Below, one piece after another: positions 21,941 through 34,818 of a DNA stretch of 64,000 nt. The stretch is taken from NCBI GenBank assembly GCA_000611775.1, contig KK106986.1:868001-932000 (forward strand), written 5' to 3'. A program made the position numbers and the translations under genes. Position 1 is the first letter of the stretch; each line of letters begins with the position of its first letter. This stretch comes from Umbilicaria muhlenbergii (lineage: Eukaryota; Ascomycota; Lecanoromycetes; Umbilicariales; Umbilicariaceae). A model generated the notes under the pieces. That model worked only from the letters and a program-made list of their open reading frames with translations, had not been told where the DNA came from and did not search any database.

Positions 21941-24900
21941 GGCGGTGGGTCGGAACGTTGTTGGTGTTGGTGGTGGTGGTGGTGGCGGGGTTGGTGGACG
22001 GCATGGTGCAGATGAGGCTGTGGCGGCTTCGGTGGTGTCATCTCTGGGACGGGTCTGGCGGTCCTGGATCCCGCAACAGAGCAGGTCGCAAAGAGGCAGG
22101 TCGCTAAGAGGTAGGTCGCAAAGGGGTAGGTCGCAAAGAGGAAAGTCGCGGCATGTTTGGGGGCGAGTACATGCATATGGGGCGTCGATGCTGAGAGGCG
22201 ATTGTGGAGCCAGAATCTCACGACAGCTAGTCTCGGTATCTTCCTTCTGGGCCAGCATCGTAATGCAAAGGATTTGAGTTACGTCGAATGTCACTGATGC
22301 AGAATCATGTCGGTTGATAAATTCAAGGTGGCGTGTCGTGCAAAGACATCCCATAGGACCAACTCATGCAGCAGTGTTCCGAATGATTCCATCGATTGGT
22401 AAAACGCAAGCAGGACATAGGAACAGACCATATCAAATCAAGCGATAGTTGCATCAAGAGCTGACAGACATTTGTTGGACTTGCAGTGAAGGTCTCAAAT
22501 TTCAACGCTTTTTGGCGCGGCTGCATCGTAAAAACTGTTCTGCGCCACTGAGCGTCATGAGGCTGGTGCCTCCTTCATCATGACGTAGGCTCGATTCTGG
22601 TCATGGCGTCAGCAATGCTGGATGATTGAGGGAAGCCGGTAATGCGCCCGCTGTAGCAATTAACATCTATTCTTTGTAGGTAATCTACCACACCTTACAT
22701 CCCTCCGTCATAGAAGCGGGGACGAAGCTGCGCTCGCACTCACACCCCGCGATCGACCATCCTAGTACCGACGCCGGCTCTCTAAGCGTTTGCGATCATC
22801 CATCGTGAGAGGAACTGAGCAGCTGAAGCACACTCCAGCACAGACGTTGAGGATTCCGTGCGCTTGATGGACCCTTTCTATACATCGTTTGCTGCGACTT
22901 TGGGAGCCCTAGGGCAAGATCGTGGGAGACGATTCGCCTAGATTCTTGACCTGGGGGATGTTCCGCGGGATCACAAAGCGGGAATGCAGAGCGGGATCGG
23001 CAATGCGTCGTTGACACGCTGTATGGGTTGCATGAATGGATCTTCTCTACTCTGTGGGGTGCCTGGGCGTGCTGGGTAAGGGTGTTGGTATCCCAGCGGG
23101 CCAGCACAGCAGCGCAGAGTGTGCAGCCGCGCAGCTGCGCAACGGCCCAAGCCTTGCAGGAGGGATACCAAGCTTCCAAGGTCACGCGGACGGTCCCATA
23201 AGGTATGAGGTTCACAAAGACCAGAGTTGCTTCCTTATTATTTTGACCAAGGGTCCAGATAACAAACGGAAGCCATTGACTCCGTATTCCGTGTGCAATG
23301 CGTTACCCTACTAGGGCATACTGGCTATGTATATGATCCATTCAGAAGACGGCGTGCCACCCACACGTTGTTGCGGGCCTTGTGGCGGCTCAGTTGCAGA
23401 CGCTCCCGAACAATCCCAACGGGCAAACAGCGACTTCTTGAAATAGGGCGTACACACCCCTGACCTCTCTTTCCGCTTGAGCCTGTCTCTACTCCCTACC
23501 ACGGACGCGATGATCAGGTTTCTGGGAGTCGGGAAAAACAAGATTTGAGAGCAACGTGCTCCCATGTAACGCGAAGGTATCAGCGTCAAGCGATGCTGCA
23601 CAGAGAAAGGATCATGATTACATTTGCGCCTCATGCTGCTACCTTGAATTTCTCAATCAAAATATTTGACTATTTGATTTTTAATTTAAATTTTGACAAT
23701 TTGCGACTGTGGGTTCCACCCATCCTGCTAAATTTCCGCACTCACGGAGTTCCGGTTCTTCCGGATGAAACTATTGATTACCTCATTGATTATTGAAACA
23801 ATGATATTGTTGATCGCAATTGTTCCGATGTCTCAGGTAGAGCTGACGTTCTCGCATGGAATTAAGATAAGACTTGGCAGGGGAAGTCCCAGCTTGAAGC
23901 CGGAGCAGGATCCACAAGATCCATTCAGACCGTGGCGACTTTCCTCGGTCGCACCATCCTTTGCAAGATCTGCCGGCTTTGGCTGAGGGGCCCACATGCT
24001 TCTTAACGGATGCTTGGATTGCGAGAGTGTGAAGGTGTCATCCGCGCCTGTTGAGACGTCGCACCACAGCTTCCTAGCCCAGCTTTGATGTCCGTAGTGA
24101 GGGACAGTGGGCAGCGTCAACAGTTTCCTGGTGACATTCCCAAGCTAGTTCGTAGATCACTAAATCGCTGGTGGACGCCAAAGTCATAGAAGCTTAAAGT
24201 AGGGAATCGGACTTGGGACGCTTCCGTAGCGACGTGGCGATATGGCGACGTAGCGACGGCGATACAATAACGTGGTTCCCAAGGATTTGGCCGCTTCATG
24301 TCGGCGCTGGGCAACAATGAGTAAGGCAAAAAAGGGCTATCCATCGGAGGACAGGTAGTTGATATTGCTAGCCCGTCTTGGGAAACCTTAGCAAGCCTCA
24401 TGGAAGCGTAACGGGCTAAGCTGGCGCTGGAAGGGGCGACGAATGTGCTAGCGATGATCAAACGATTTGCTTTCCGCCATGTGAGCCGCACTAGCGGCCA
24501 CATGCGGACTAGGCATTTCCTTTCAACGTCAAAACCCCCTACCAAAGCTAGAACAGCGCCAGTGCGCAATGTCCACCGTCCATTGTGATGCGAGCGGGGG
24601 CCACGACGTACCTGGGCGATTGGTTTGTACTCGACAGCAGCTCAGCAGTGTGCGCATTGCGACGCTGCCCGCGGAGACGAATCAGAGCCTTCTGTGAGTT
24701 GGCCCTCTGCCCGGCGACTCCGGCCTTCCTAGTCTGCGCACCTCCTTTGTCTCCAACGGGGCCAACCGCACCGCAGGCCCGAAGAGAAGGTAGCCGCTGC
24801 GAGGATGCGACCTGCGACTTGCGACCTGCGGCCAGAGCCCCACCCAAGCCACCAAACAGGCCTGTCCCTTGCTAGTAAGGACACCCTTACTATAAAATTC

Positions 24901-26035
24901 CGATTAGCTACTCGCTGTCCCTGAGTTGCATGGGCAGCATGGCATGCGTTTATGCGGCCAAGTAATCGTGATCAGCCTGCGTTCTCGTCGATTAATTGAT
25001 GTATGGTGGCTTGCTATGCATGCGTTCTATTTTGGAAACATCATGCCTATCTCACTTTATTTCCGTTCTCGTCTCTCGGCATCATGGCATGCCTCCACCT
25101 GGCTTGGGCTTGGGTGGACAGCCGAGCATGGACGAGGCAGTTTTTCTTGATGTCCGGTAGATGGATGCAGGCGAGCAGATGATCTTATGCTCAACAATGT
25201 CAAGGCCACAAGAGTACTTACTAGTGCTACCGCATGCTACAACATGTGTACATGAGTCCTCAGGCTCAAGCTCTTTTTGGATTGGAGGCCCTAGTGGTGA
25301 TCTTTGGCATGGGTTGGCTCGAGCTTATCGGAGGGTGAGATATGGGCTCCTACGAGGGTTTCCGCTACGCAAGTTGCAAGTCAGTGACATCCCCTTCGGG
25401 GGCCACTCCTTTTGTCATTCGCCAACACCCCGTCACTGACCCTCACCTGCCGACCCTTGCGGGCCGTAGTCTAGATCTCAAGCAAGCCTTCAGCTCTCGC
25501 GCCATGAGACCAGGATGCCTACGGAACCGCATCCTTGGGACAATGGACCGTTTGGGACTCATTTTCATATCTTAGATTGGCTGTCGAGTCTGTTTTGGGA
25601 CGACTCTATGGCGTCCCAACACTTGACTATGTGGCGGCGATGTTGATACTGTAGCGAGTCGATTGGATACCTGGTGTATCCATACACGATGCGCACGGTA
25701 CTTGAGCTTTGGGCTCCCTCGAACTACTTCCCATCGCAGTTCTTGTCCCTCTTTCAACCCCTCAGATACGCATAGTACGCATACACGGTCACTTTTGCAG
25801 ATCGTTCTTGTTCACTGTCTATTCTCTTGCCTTGCCTGCACAGTCATAAGAATTTAGAATTGTTCTTTCATATCCACTAATATAGTTTGGGGGACTTTTT
25901 TATGACGTGAACCTTGCGACGTTCGATACTGGCTCGCCTTTGGGGGCACTCACTCCTTACTGGGGTGAAGATTTGGCCTGACGGGATCATTCGACCTATA
26001 CGCCAGCCACCGTCTTATATCTCTCGTCCACAGTC
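21941..26035. other. Gene-poor tract, 4.1 kb
   Basis: No gene is supported here. It holds a GGT-rich stretch just after the HIU hydrolase stop (21960-21996), a 15-bp minisatellite at 22083-22149, a very AT-rich patch at about 23640-23705, and a run of related GCGACG-type words near 24225-24262. The right end must contain the promoter of the GT2 gene. Several frames of 90-150 codons lack any recognisable motif. Confidence 0.5.
22083..22149. repeat. 15-bp minisatellite (AGGTCGCAAAGAGGN)
   Basis: About four and a half tandem copies of a 15-bp unit, AGGTCGCAAAGAGGC with few changes between copies. It lies in non-coding sequence 140 bp after the HIU hydrolase stop. Confidence 0.9.
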
Positions 26036-28801
26036 ATGAAGTCGTTCAAGTCCTACTTCCACCCCGCGGGGAAGAAGGAACAAGTGCCACCACATGCAGC
26101 TCCGGCTATCGTCGAGAAGTCAAGCTCATCCTTATCCCCGCCATCCCAACTTCCATCGCGTGGTGGTTCTCGGCCTGTATCCCTATACCCAACGGGAGAC
26201 TTCAGAAATTCTGCTCTTGAGGAGATCACGGAGATCAAGAGCGATGTTATGGTCAATTATCTTCACCACCAACAACTGGAGCACATGTGGTCAGATGGGA
26301 AGCCTGGAGAAGGTGTTGTCCTAAAGAAATCCCGAGACCAGTACACTTCGTGTCCAGCAGAACTCAGCCAATATGAGGGAGGGTTCTTTGATGCTGTACG
26401 AAAGCTCAATGTTAGGGTCAGTTCTTGGCAGTATCTGCTATAATGAGGCACTTAGGCTGACAAAGATCCCCAGGTCGCCATGACCGTCAACACCAGAGTT
26501 ATAAGGCTTATCCTCCGTAATCAAAACATGTCCTCTATTCCACTTCAAGATGGGCTACGATTACAGATTTTACCAAACATTGCTTATTTGCCGACATGTC
26601 AGAAACACCACTTCGCTGCGTTCATAAGGGACACGTCATTACTCGTTGCCTGGGACGATTCTCCTAAGAACCTTCTGGCTAGAGTAAGCCATATCGAAGA
26701 ACAACTGATGGCCAAGATCTGGCAAGAAGATACATCTGAGGAGAAGTCGTCCGAAAAAACAAGTTATGTCAATACTGCCACGGCGTCTGTCGACGGAACA
26801 GAGCTCGAGATGTCACAGGAAGATTTGGTGACAGAGAAGCCCCGAAAGACCGTCTTGATCCAGGCCTTTTTGACCGGAATCACGCTCCTCTTGATTATCG
26901 CTGCACTCGGCGCTGGTTGGCGGCAGATAGCCATCGAAACGTTTGTAGATAAGTCTATGATGCGCCTCGTGTTCATCGTCGTGGTCCCTCTCCAAATTTG
27001 GCTTGCTTTGGTATGTTCTATCAACCTGATCTCGGTTTTGTTGGACTAACGTTCCGGCGAACAGTTCTTCATGCAATCGGTTGCTGGCTGTATAGCCCAG
27101 CTGATCGGACCCATCAGTCAAATGACTGATAACTCGAAATTTTTTTCCGGTCGACCTCCCCGGCGCATCAGAAGTGGTGTTCTACCTCATGTCACGATTC
27201 AGGCCCCTGTGTACAAAGAAGGCTTGTACACCGTCATTGAGCCCACCATCCAATCACTAAAAGCTGCCATCTCCACCTATGAGATGCAAGGAGGCACCGC
27301 CAACATTTTCGTAAACGACGATGGTATGCAGTTGATCTCGGAAGAGGATGCCCAAGCGCGACGAGATTTCTACGACGAGAACAACATCGGCTGGGTGTCA
27401 CGACCGAAGCACAACCCCAAGCCCGCTGAGGGAGAAAAGGCTTTCATCCGTGCTGGAAAGTTCAAGAAAGCTTCCAACATGAATTACGCGCTGGCAGTCA
27501 GCAGTAGAATAGAGGATAAGTTAACTGCAGTCTCGCGACCTCCAACCTGGACTAAGGAGGATGAGATTGCGGCGTACGAGCGCTGCATGCAGGAAGTGAT
27601 TGCTGAAGATGAGGGTAGGACGTGGGCAGAGGGCAACATCCGCATGGGCGATTACATCCTGCTGATCGATTCTGATACCCGAGTGCCCACCGACTGCTTC
27701 TTGGATGCTGTTAGCGAAATGGAGCAATCTCCACAGGTTGCCATCATTCAATTCTCGTCTGGTGTCATGAACGTCACCAACAGTTTCTTCGAGAACGGCA
27801 TCACTTTCTTCACAAATCTCATCTACACAGCAATCCGATACGCAGTGGCCAACGGCGACGTCGCTCCCTTCGTCGGTCACAATGCCTTCCTCCGATGGGC
27901 CGCCATACAAGATATTGCTTACATAGGCGATGATGGGACTGAGAAATACTGGTCCGAGTCAACGGTGTCAGAAGATTTTGAATTGGCGCTGCGACTCCAA
28001 TGCGCTGGCTACCTCATTCGCCTGGCTGCTTACGCCGGCCAAGGCTTCAAAGAGGGCGTTTCATTGACCGTCTACGACGAACTCGCACGTTGGGAGAAAT
28101 ACGCCTACGGATGCAATGAGCTGATCTTTCATCCGATGCGCTACTGGTTCACAAGGGGCCCCTTTACACCACTGTTCAGGAAATTTATTGGCTCGTGCAT
28201 GCCATTACCATCTAAGCTTACAATCATGGCCTACGTTGGAACCTACTATGCCATCGGCTCTGCCTGGATATTGACACTGGCAAACTATTTCCTCACCGGC
28301 TGGTTCAACGGGCACCTTGATCATTACTACATCGACTCGTTCAAAATCTACTTTTCCATCGTCGTTATTTTTAATGCTCTAGGCAACCTCGCACTCGCGG
28401 TGCTCCGCTACCGGATCGAAGAAAAGACGCTTTTCGGCGCGCTGGCCGAGAACTTCAAATGGGTCCTCCTGCTCACCATCTTCCTCGGTGGCATCTCCAT
28501 GCACGTGAGCCAGGCGCTTCTCTGCCACATGTTCAGCATCAACATGAGTTGGGGCGCCACGTCCAAGGAAGTGGAAAACACATCCTTTTTCGAGGAAATC
28601 CCCAAGGTCCTGAAGAAGTTCAAGTTCACCTTTGCATACTCCATTATTGTCGCGGCCGCCATGGTCTATTTCGCCACTGCCGCCCCGCCGTTCTGGCGCA
28701 TCAATTTCTTCACCGCCATCTGGCCCCTCGCTACGATTATCTTTAGCCACTTCATGCTGCCGATCGTCTTGAACCCAAGTCTGATGCTTTTCACCTGGTA
28801 G
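26036..28801 (+). CDS. GT2: Family 2 glycosyltransferase, GT2 hyphal-growth type
   Basis: Three exons: 26036-26416, 26474-27010 and 27065-28801, with introns of 57 and 54 nt. Product 884 aa. The N-terminal third is soluble and polar, then two membrane segments occur around residues 260-310 (VLIQAFLTGITLLLIIAALG and LVFIVVVPLQIWLALFFMQS). The catalytic GT-A domain has VNDDG near 388-392, the DSDTR metal-binding DxD near 508, SEDFE near 608 and ELARW near 645 where processive enzymes have QxxRW. Several more membrane helices follow to the end. The architecture matches the fungal GT2 shown in Zymoseptoria and Fusarium to be needed for hyphal growth on solid surfaces and virulence. Its polysaccharide product is not known. 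It is distinct from classical chitin synthases. Confidence 0.9.
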
Positions 28802-30439
28802 TCTACACCGGCCACGTTGTCTTTCTGTCGTTGTTTTGTACAAACGCATTATCATAGACCAAAGGATATACCAAATAGATAAGGGGGGTTTTTTCCGGTC
28901 ACGGCACATGGGGCGCTTATGATGATTTTCATCAGGCGCAGGATCGGAGGGGGCTTTTTGGCTTATAACCACTTGTTCATATGTGGACGACGGTCTTTAT
29001 TGGCACACTCATTATGCTATATCCCTCTAGATTTTAATTCCTAATTTCAATACCTTTATCAATTAATTGATATCGATCTCACCTTCAGGACTTGCTTGAT
29101 ATGGAAGTTATCAGTCCTCTCCGATAGAATTAAATTCACCTTAGATACTCAGGACTGCTTTACCGTACTCGCAGAGCTTGATGATACTACCGAGACACAA
29201 CTCCCAGCTGCTTACAACTATCCATCTCAGCTGAATGGCATATACAACCGAAGTCGCTATGACAATGAAGATCGTGCCCGACCCTCGCCAAGTCCTCCCC
29301 CTCTACCCCACCGCACGTCCCTCACGTTCGGGCACGGACTCGCCTGCTCGCCGGCTCGCGCCACGGTTGCCGTCCGTTCTTTACTTCGGCGCCGGCGAGC
29401 TTTTAGAGTAGATCTACATCACTACAACCTAGGGCCGGCCGATGCATTGGACGGTTTATCCGCGTGTTTCATGCAAGTCAGATGTGCTATGACTGATGAT
29501 CTTCCCCAGGTTTTAGTACGAGTACCCGGGCGGGGAGGGCTAAGGGTAGTGCTTCGGGATGCTTGAGGGTGCTTGAGGGTGCTTTGGGGATACCTAGAGA
29601 TGCTTGTCTGTGCTTGAGGGGTGCTTTGGGGTGCTTTGGGGTGCTTTGGGGTGCTTGGGGATGCTTGGGGATGTTGCGCCGAGAAACGCCTTGGATGGGG
29701 AGGCGGAATAGGAGTGTTTGGATCTGGGTTGGATGCGGATGGAGAGTTGACGTCAACGTGCTTGAGGTGCGAGGTCTTTTCGAGTCGGGGTTTGGAGGGT
29801 TGGGCAGGAGTATACGGGTGGAAAGATTTGTCGTCACTGCAATCATGGACGCGGCCTCAAGCTGCTACTGTTGAGATGATACCTCTTTGCATTCATGCTG
29901 GAACGGTCAAAATGACACTTCATTATATTCACACTGCGTCTTGTAGGACAGTACACTACCGCCCATGAATACCATCATGCGAGATGAATACCAGCAGCCA
30001 TGACCTCGAGTCCAAGTACATACATCCTGCAACGATATGCGTTCGACTCGCTGTATCCTTCCATTCCAATAACGAAACCTCCACTGGAAACTCATCTGAC
30101 CCGCTGATATCCCTAATTGAATACACTTGCATCTGACAATCTGTCTCTATTCCACGCTGATACACTTGGCTGAAAATACCTGCACCCGACAATCTAGCTC
30201 TCTTCCCCAGATCAGTCAAGTCCGAGAACAAAGTAGAAGTCACATTTGATCATTCATCTACAAGAGGTAGAGGTGTGAGCCGATTTAGACGGTGACAATT
30301 CCCGATTGATACTCACGATACTGGAGCCCGGATAAAAGTAAGGCCGGTAGTGGCTATCAAACACATCAAACAAAACACGCTCCCCCACAAGGCGCGTCAA
30401 GCAAAGGTTAAGGCATCGAGCCATTGAAACCTTTGGAGA
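28802..30439. other. Intergenic region, GT2 / GCP3
   Basis: 1.6 kb between two genes on the same strand. It has a minisatellite at 29550-29674 and otherwise only frames without recognisable motifs. An AT-rich stretch near 29030-29070 may mark the end of the GT2 3' UTR region. Confidence 0.45.
29550..29674. repeat. 10-bp minisatellite (GCTTKRGGGT)
   Basis: A degenerate array of 10-11 bp units, GCTTGAGGGT and GCTTTGGGGT, in two blocks with a less regular middle. It is G/T-rich on the plus strand with repeated G-runs. Confidence 0.85.
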
Positions 30440-33401
30440 ATGCTCATGGGGGATGAAAAGGGCCACCGCATCGATGGCGCGTTTTCGGGTCTCATCAAGA
30501 ATTTGATACCTTCTTTGCCAGACGAAGACAAAGCTGATGCTGAGGAGAGATTTCGACACGCAGTTCAGCTCGGAAAGAGTATATTACACAGGTACATAGT
30601 GGCCAATTCGTGCCTTGGTCTCCTGCTGATGTTGGCGATAGTCACGGCGACTTGGTAGAGGTATCTGATGTGAACCAAGCGCCTGATCTCATCAAGAAGA
30701 AACGTGAGAGCCTCCTGTTCACATCCCTGCATACTGCTAACTTGTCAAGTGCTGCGTGAAAACACTTCACCTGATAAGGCCGTCCGCTTCTCGAATCTGT
30801 ACTCTAGACTCCTCACCCAACCAGTACTGTCACAAAAGTGGGCAATTCTGTATCTGCTGCACCAGTTGGCAGAGCCTGACGCCGAAGATGGTGTGCCACG
30901 ACACTTGATACCGTCGCGGCCAACATCAAGCCATGGGCGACCGCGAGAAGCCGAAACAAGGACTCGTGGCATTGGGGAACTGTCACGTAACAGAACTCCT
31001 CCAGCTGATGAGGGCAGCCCACCATCTACTGGGATGCCAACGCGGGGAGATCGTGGAATCAATATGCCACGTGTAAATGGGCATAACCAGCAGAATGCTA
31101 AAGGGGAAGAGGAGAAGAAAGTGGCTTCTCCATCCGAGTCTGTACCTGCCTTAGAAACTACCAACGTTTCTAGGCCGTCCGAATCTTCATTATTACGCGA
31201 TTTGCCATTCACCCTGCAGGGCCTATCATCGAAAAACCTCCCCTTCGCTTCGCCTTCCACACTCAGTTTGCCTTCGTCTCTTCCTGTACCCCTGATTTCC
31301 CTGCTTCATACCCTGGCGGAGCCATCCTTATTATATCGGAGTCTATCCGACTTCGTTCAATCACAGGACGAGGGTTTAGTTGGCCAGAGCATACGAGCTG
31401 CTGTTAGTAGCGAGTTGCGGTCATATCTTGGTCTCATCGCAACTCTTGAGGGCGAGATTCGACGAGCAATTGCATCCCTGAGTGAAGATGAATCGCGGGG
31501 TAGAATTGGGAAGGCCGGAGTAACTCTCAAAAGATGTGTGGTTTGGACAAGAGAAGCGACTATGGGCTTACGTTTAATGAGCTTGATGGTCGAAGAGTCT
31601 AAGAGTCAGTACGAAACAAAGAGTCCAATGAGCACTATTCGCTAACGCAATCAAAGACAGGAAAGGGGGTCAATTGATATCAATGATACATGGATTTTCG
31701 GCATCTCATGGCGATCCATTCGTGGGTGCCTTTGCAGAACGTATGCTTGTTCATGTGACACGACCTTTTTACGACATGTTACGTCAATGGATCTATGATG
31801 GGGAACTATCAGATCCCTACCATGAGTTTTTTATAATAGAACACGATCAGAGGAGCAACGGTGATAGGGACGTAGATCCCCGCCGAGCGCCTGCGTCTAG
31901 TGTGTGGGAGGACAAGTACAAGCTGGATGACGGCATGATACCAAGCATCATTACAGAAGACTTTGCCAGAAAGATTTTTCTAATTGGAAAGAGCTTGAAT
32001 TTCATTCGGTATGGCTGCGGCGAATCTGCTTGGGTAGAAGCCTACTCCAAGGACGCCTCGAGAGAGCTTCGATATGGTGATACTGCTACTCTCGAAACCT
32101 CAATCGATAAGGCATACAAGACGACGATGGCTCGTCTGATTCATCTCATGGACGACAAGTTCAAGCTGTTTGAGCATCTCCGCGCCCTGAAGAAGTATCT
32201 TCTCCTTGGGCAAGGAGACTTCATTGCCCTTCTCATGGAGTCGCTTGCCTCGAATCTTGATAGACCGGCCGGCTCACAATACCGTCACACATTGACGGCC
32301 CAACTGGAACATGCTATTCGCGGCTCGAACGCACAGTACGACTCGCCTGATGTCCTACGCCGGCTAGACGCCCGCCTATTAGAGCTCAGCCATGGCGAAA
32401 TCGGTTGGGACGTCTTCACCCTGGAGTATAAAGTCGATGCGCCTGTTGACGTTGTCATCACGCCCTGGGCAAGCAAGCAATATCTTGTCGTCTTCAATTT
32501 CCTGTGGCGAATAAAACGGGTTGAGTTCGCCCTCGGGAGTACGTGGCGCCGGTGTATGACTGGTGCACGAGGCGTCCTGGCCAACGTCAATGACCGCTTA
32601 GGGAGGGACTGGAAAGTCGCCAGATGTTGCATTGCCGAGATGATACATTTTGTCAACCAGCTGCAGTACTACATCTTGTTCGAAGTGATCGAGGCTAGTT
32701 GGGATCAACTGCAGGCGGCGATTATGAAGCCGGATTGCACCCTTGACGATCTGATCGGTGCACACACCAAATACCTCAAAGCTATCACGCACAAGGGGCT
32801 ACTGGGATCTGCGAAAGCAAGCAGTACGGGAAATCGAGAAGATAGCTTTACAAGTCAGTTGCACCAAATTCTCAAGCTCATGCTGGCGTACAAGGAAGCC
32901 GTGGACGGTTTGTACTCCTTCTCCGTGGCCGAGTTCACTCGGAAGCAGGAATTTAGCGCCAAGATCGAAACAAGGACGGCGCAGGGTAAATGGGGCATCA
33001 CTGAAAAAGACGAGGAAGACCTCCGCTCGCCGAGTCCGGCGATCATGGGTCGTGAAGCCAGAAACGGGATTGGCAGAAATACAGATAGCCCGTTTCCTAT
33101 CAGCGGAGGTAGTGGGGACGACCAGATGCTTCCTTCGCTCCGAACACGCTTAAGAGACCTCTCAGGTGATTTCAGATCGAGGGTCAATATCTTGTTGGGT
33201 GATCTGGCCTATCAACCAGATGTCGATATGCGGTTTCTGGGTGTGGTGATGAACTTTAATGATGTCTACACCCCCAAGAGGAGGCGGAGGGAGCATCACC
33301 GGAGTGACAAGGACCGGAGGACACCAGGAAATCCTGGTGGAAGCGTCCTAGATACTGGGAACGGTGGGACGAAAGCAGAAGGAAAGAAGGCGGAGCAATG
33401 A
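30440..33401 (+). CDS. alp6: Gamma-tubulin complex component 3 (Spc98/Alp6)
   Basis: Four exons: 30440-30591, 30642-30703, 30750-31604 and 31657-33401, with introns of 50, 46 and 52 nt. Product 937 aa. The first exons encode an N-terminal helical segment ending DLIKKKLLRENTSPDKAV, followed by YSRLLTQPVLSQKWAILYLL, typical of GCP3. A low-complexity Ser/Pro linker comes next, then GRIP1 (LPFTLQGLSS through ESKNRKGGQLISMIHGFS) and GRIP2 (from about residue 600, including the INVLLG-like end region). GCP3 pairs with GCP2 in the gamma-tubulin small complex and nucleates microtubules at spindle pole bodies. Intron 1 (GTACAT..TAG) is needed because the frame changes between QLGKSILH and SHGDLVEVSD. 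An ATG at 30446 could be the true start. Confidence 0.93.
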
Positions 33402-34818
33402 TACCCAGGGTTCAAATGATGGAGTTGGGGGTTTTGGGACACGATTTGCATCTGGGGCGAATGGGTATAACTGGTAGAAAAGCGAAAACCACTTGAGGTC
33501 GAGTTTCGGAGTATATGGACGCTCAATACTGGTTATACGATCTGCAATCAACAAAGCCAGTACTCTGTAAGTACTGGCGGACACTGTCAACTGCTTCACG
33601 TGATCAAGATATCGCTGCACGATCTTTCCAAAGCTCTGTTCACTCTTCACAATCGCACCCAAAAGACAGCCCTAGCCAGGCAACCTCATTCTAAAAATGT
33701 GAATAACCGCTTTCCAGAAACTCCAATCTGCCGGTGATAGACCGCTCGGCCAAAACTTGCATTAGTAAGCAAGCTTGTGCCTGCTTGTGACATATACTCG
33801 AAAAATCCACGGCAGGCTACTGCGAGACTCTTGCAATTAAAACAGCAGATGAACCTGGATGATATTACTACTCATATATCAAACAGATCCGATTAGACAG
33901 GAGAGTTTTGGTCTATTGATCATTACTTTCCCCATGGTTCCTTCAAAATATCGACTTGATAAGATATCAATGACGAAACAACGCTGATAGACCTTCCGAT
34001 ACGAATGTGACAAGTGAAGGCCCCACGGCGCTGTGATTCCGCCATAAGAATTACTCGATACAAAGCCAAGCCGTTCTGCAAGGCAAACCTCATCAAGCAT
34101 CCGAATGCTCCCTACTCTCGGTGCTCTTCTGTCTTCAGGCGCTTCGGACAGGAAAAGCGCGGTGGCAGCCCTTGGTGACAGTTGTGGGCAGGTGGGGGGC
34201 GGAATGTTCCACCATCAGCGCGGGATGAGCATGGTAAGGTAGGCGGGCAGGCAAAGCGGATAAGTCGGCAAAGGCGTGGTGCCAAAGTTTACCTTTCTCT
34301 TCATGCCAGTGCCAGACCGCAACGAGTAAGGCAGCTCCATCCCCCATGTCCCTTCACTCCATGCCTCGGCGTGCGGCTTTACTCCGCTATCGTCAAGGCC
34401 TTTGCCCCACGCTCCACACCCGCCTGGATGCGGTCCCTGGCCGTCGGTATAAGCTTAGCAGTCGCTACGAGTGTGATCGTCGCGGGTTAGCGGTCTGCTA
34501 GGAGTACCCAGGATGCCTGTCGCTTTCTTAAAAGAGTTGGGATTCCTTTCTTCTCGTCATGCTGTTCGCCGCCGTGCTTTTCTTCGGAGCGTGAGAGCAT
34601 CACGTCAGGCATTCTTCCACGAATCAGTTCGACGGAGTTAGAGGGAGATAAGAAGGCTGCATTGAGCTATTGTTGATGGTGTATTACAAAGACAGACACC
34701 CGTCAAGAGCTTGGGAGCATGCCCTGCAGAGGACGGCTTCGTGCATGAGTCATATATGTATTTGCATGTTCTTATCCTGCTTCTTGTCTGTCGAAGCGTT
34801 GTTCTCGCATTTTCCATC
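33402..34818. other. Intergenic region, GCP3 / MFS transporter
   Basis: 1.4 kb upstream of the transporter. No gene or repeat is recognised. It probably holds the GCP3 3' UTR and the transporter promoter. Confidence 0.45.

Noticed and set aside
23640-23705. AT-rich patch as a possible centromere or replication origin
   Set aside because: It is only about 65 bp and has no further support; short AT-rich patches are common between genes.
24117-24569. 150-codon minus-strand frame
   Set aside because: Low information, no domain; it sits in a gene-poor tract with GCGACG-type repeats that can keep frames open.
27521-27910. Antisense open frames inside GT2, fhl1, ski3 and other long genes
   Set aside because: They are complementary-strand shadows created by codon bias of the real genes.
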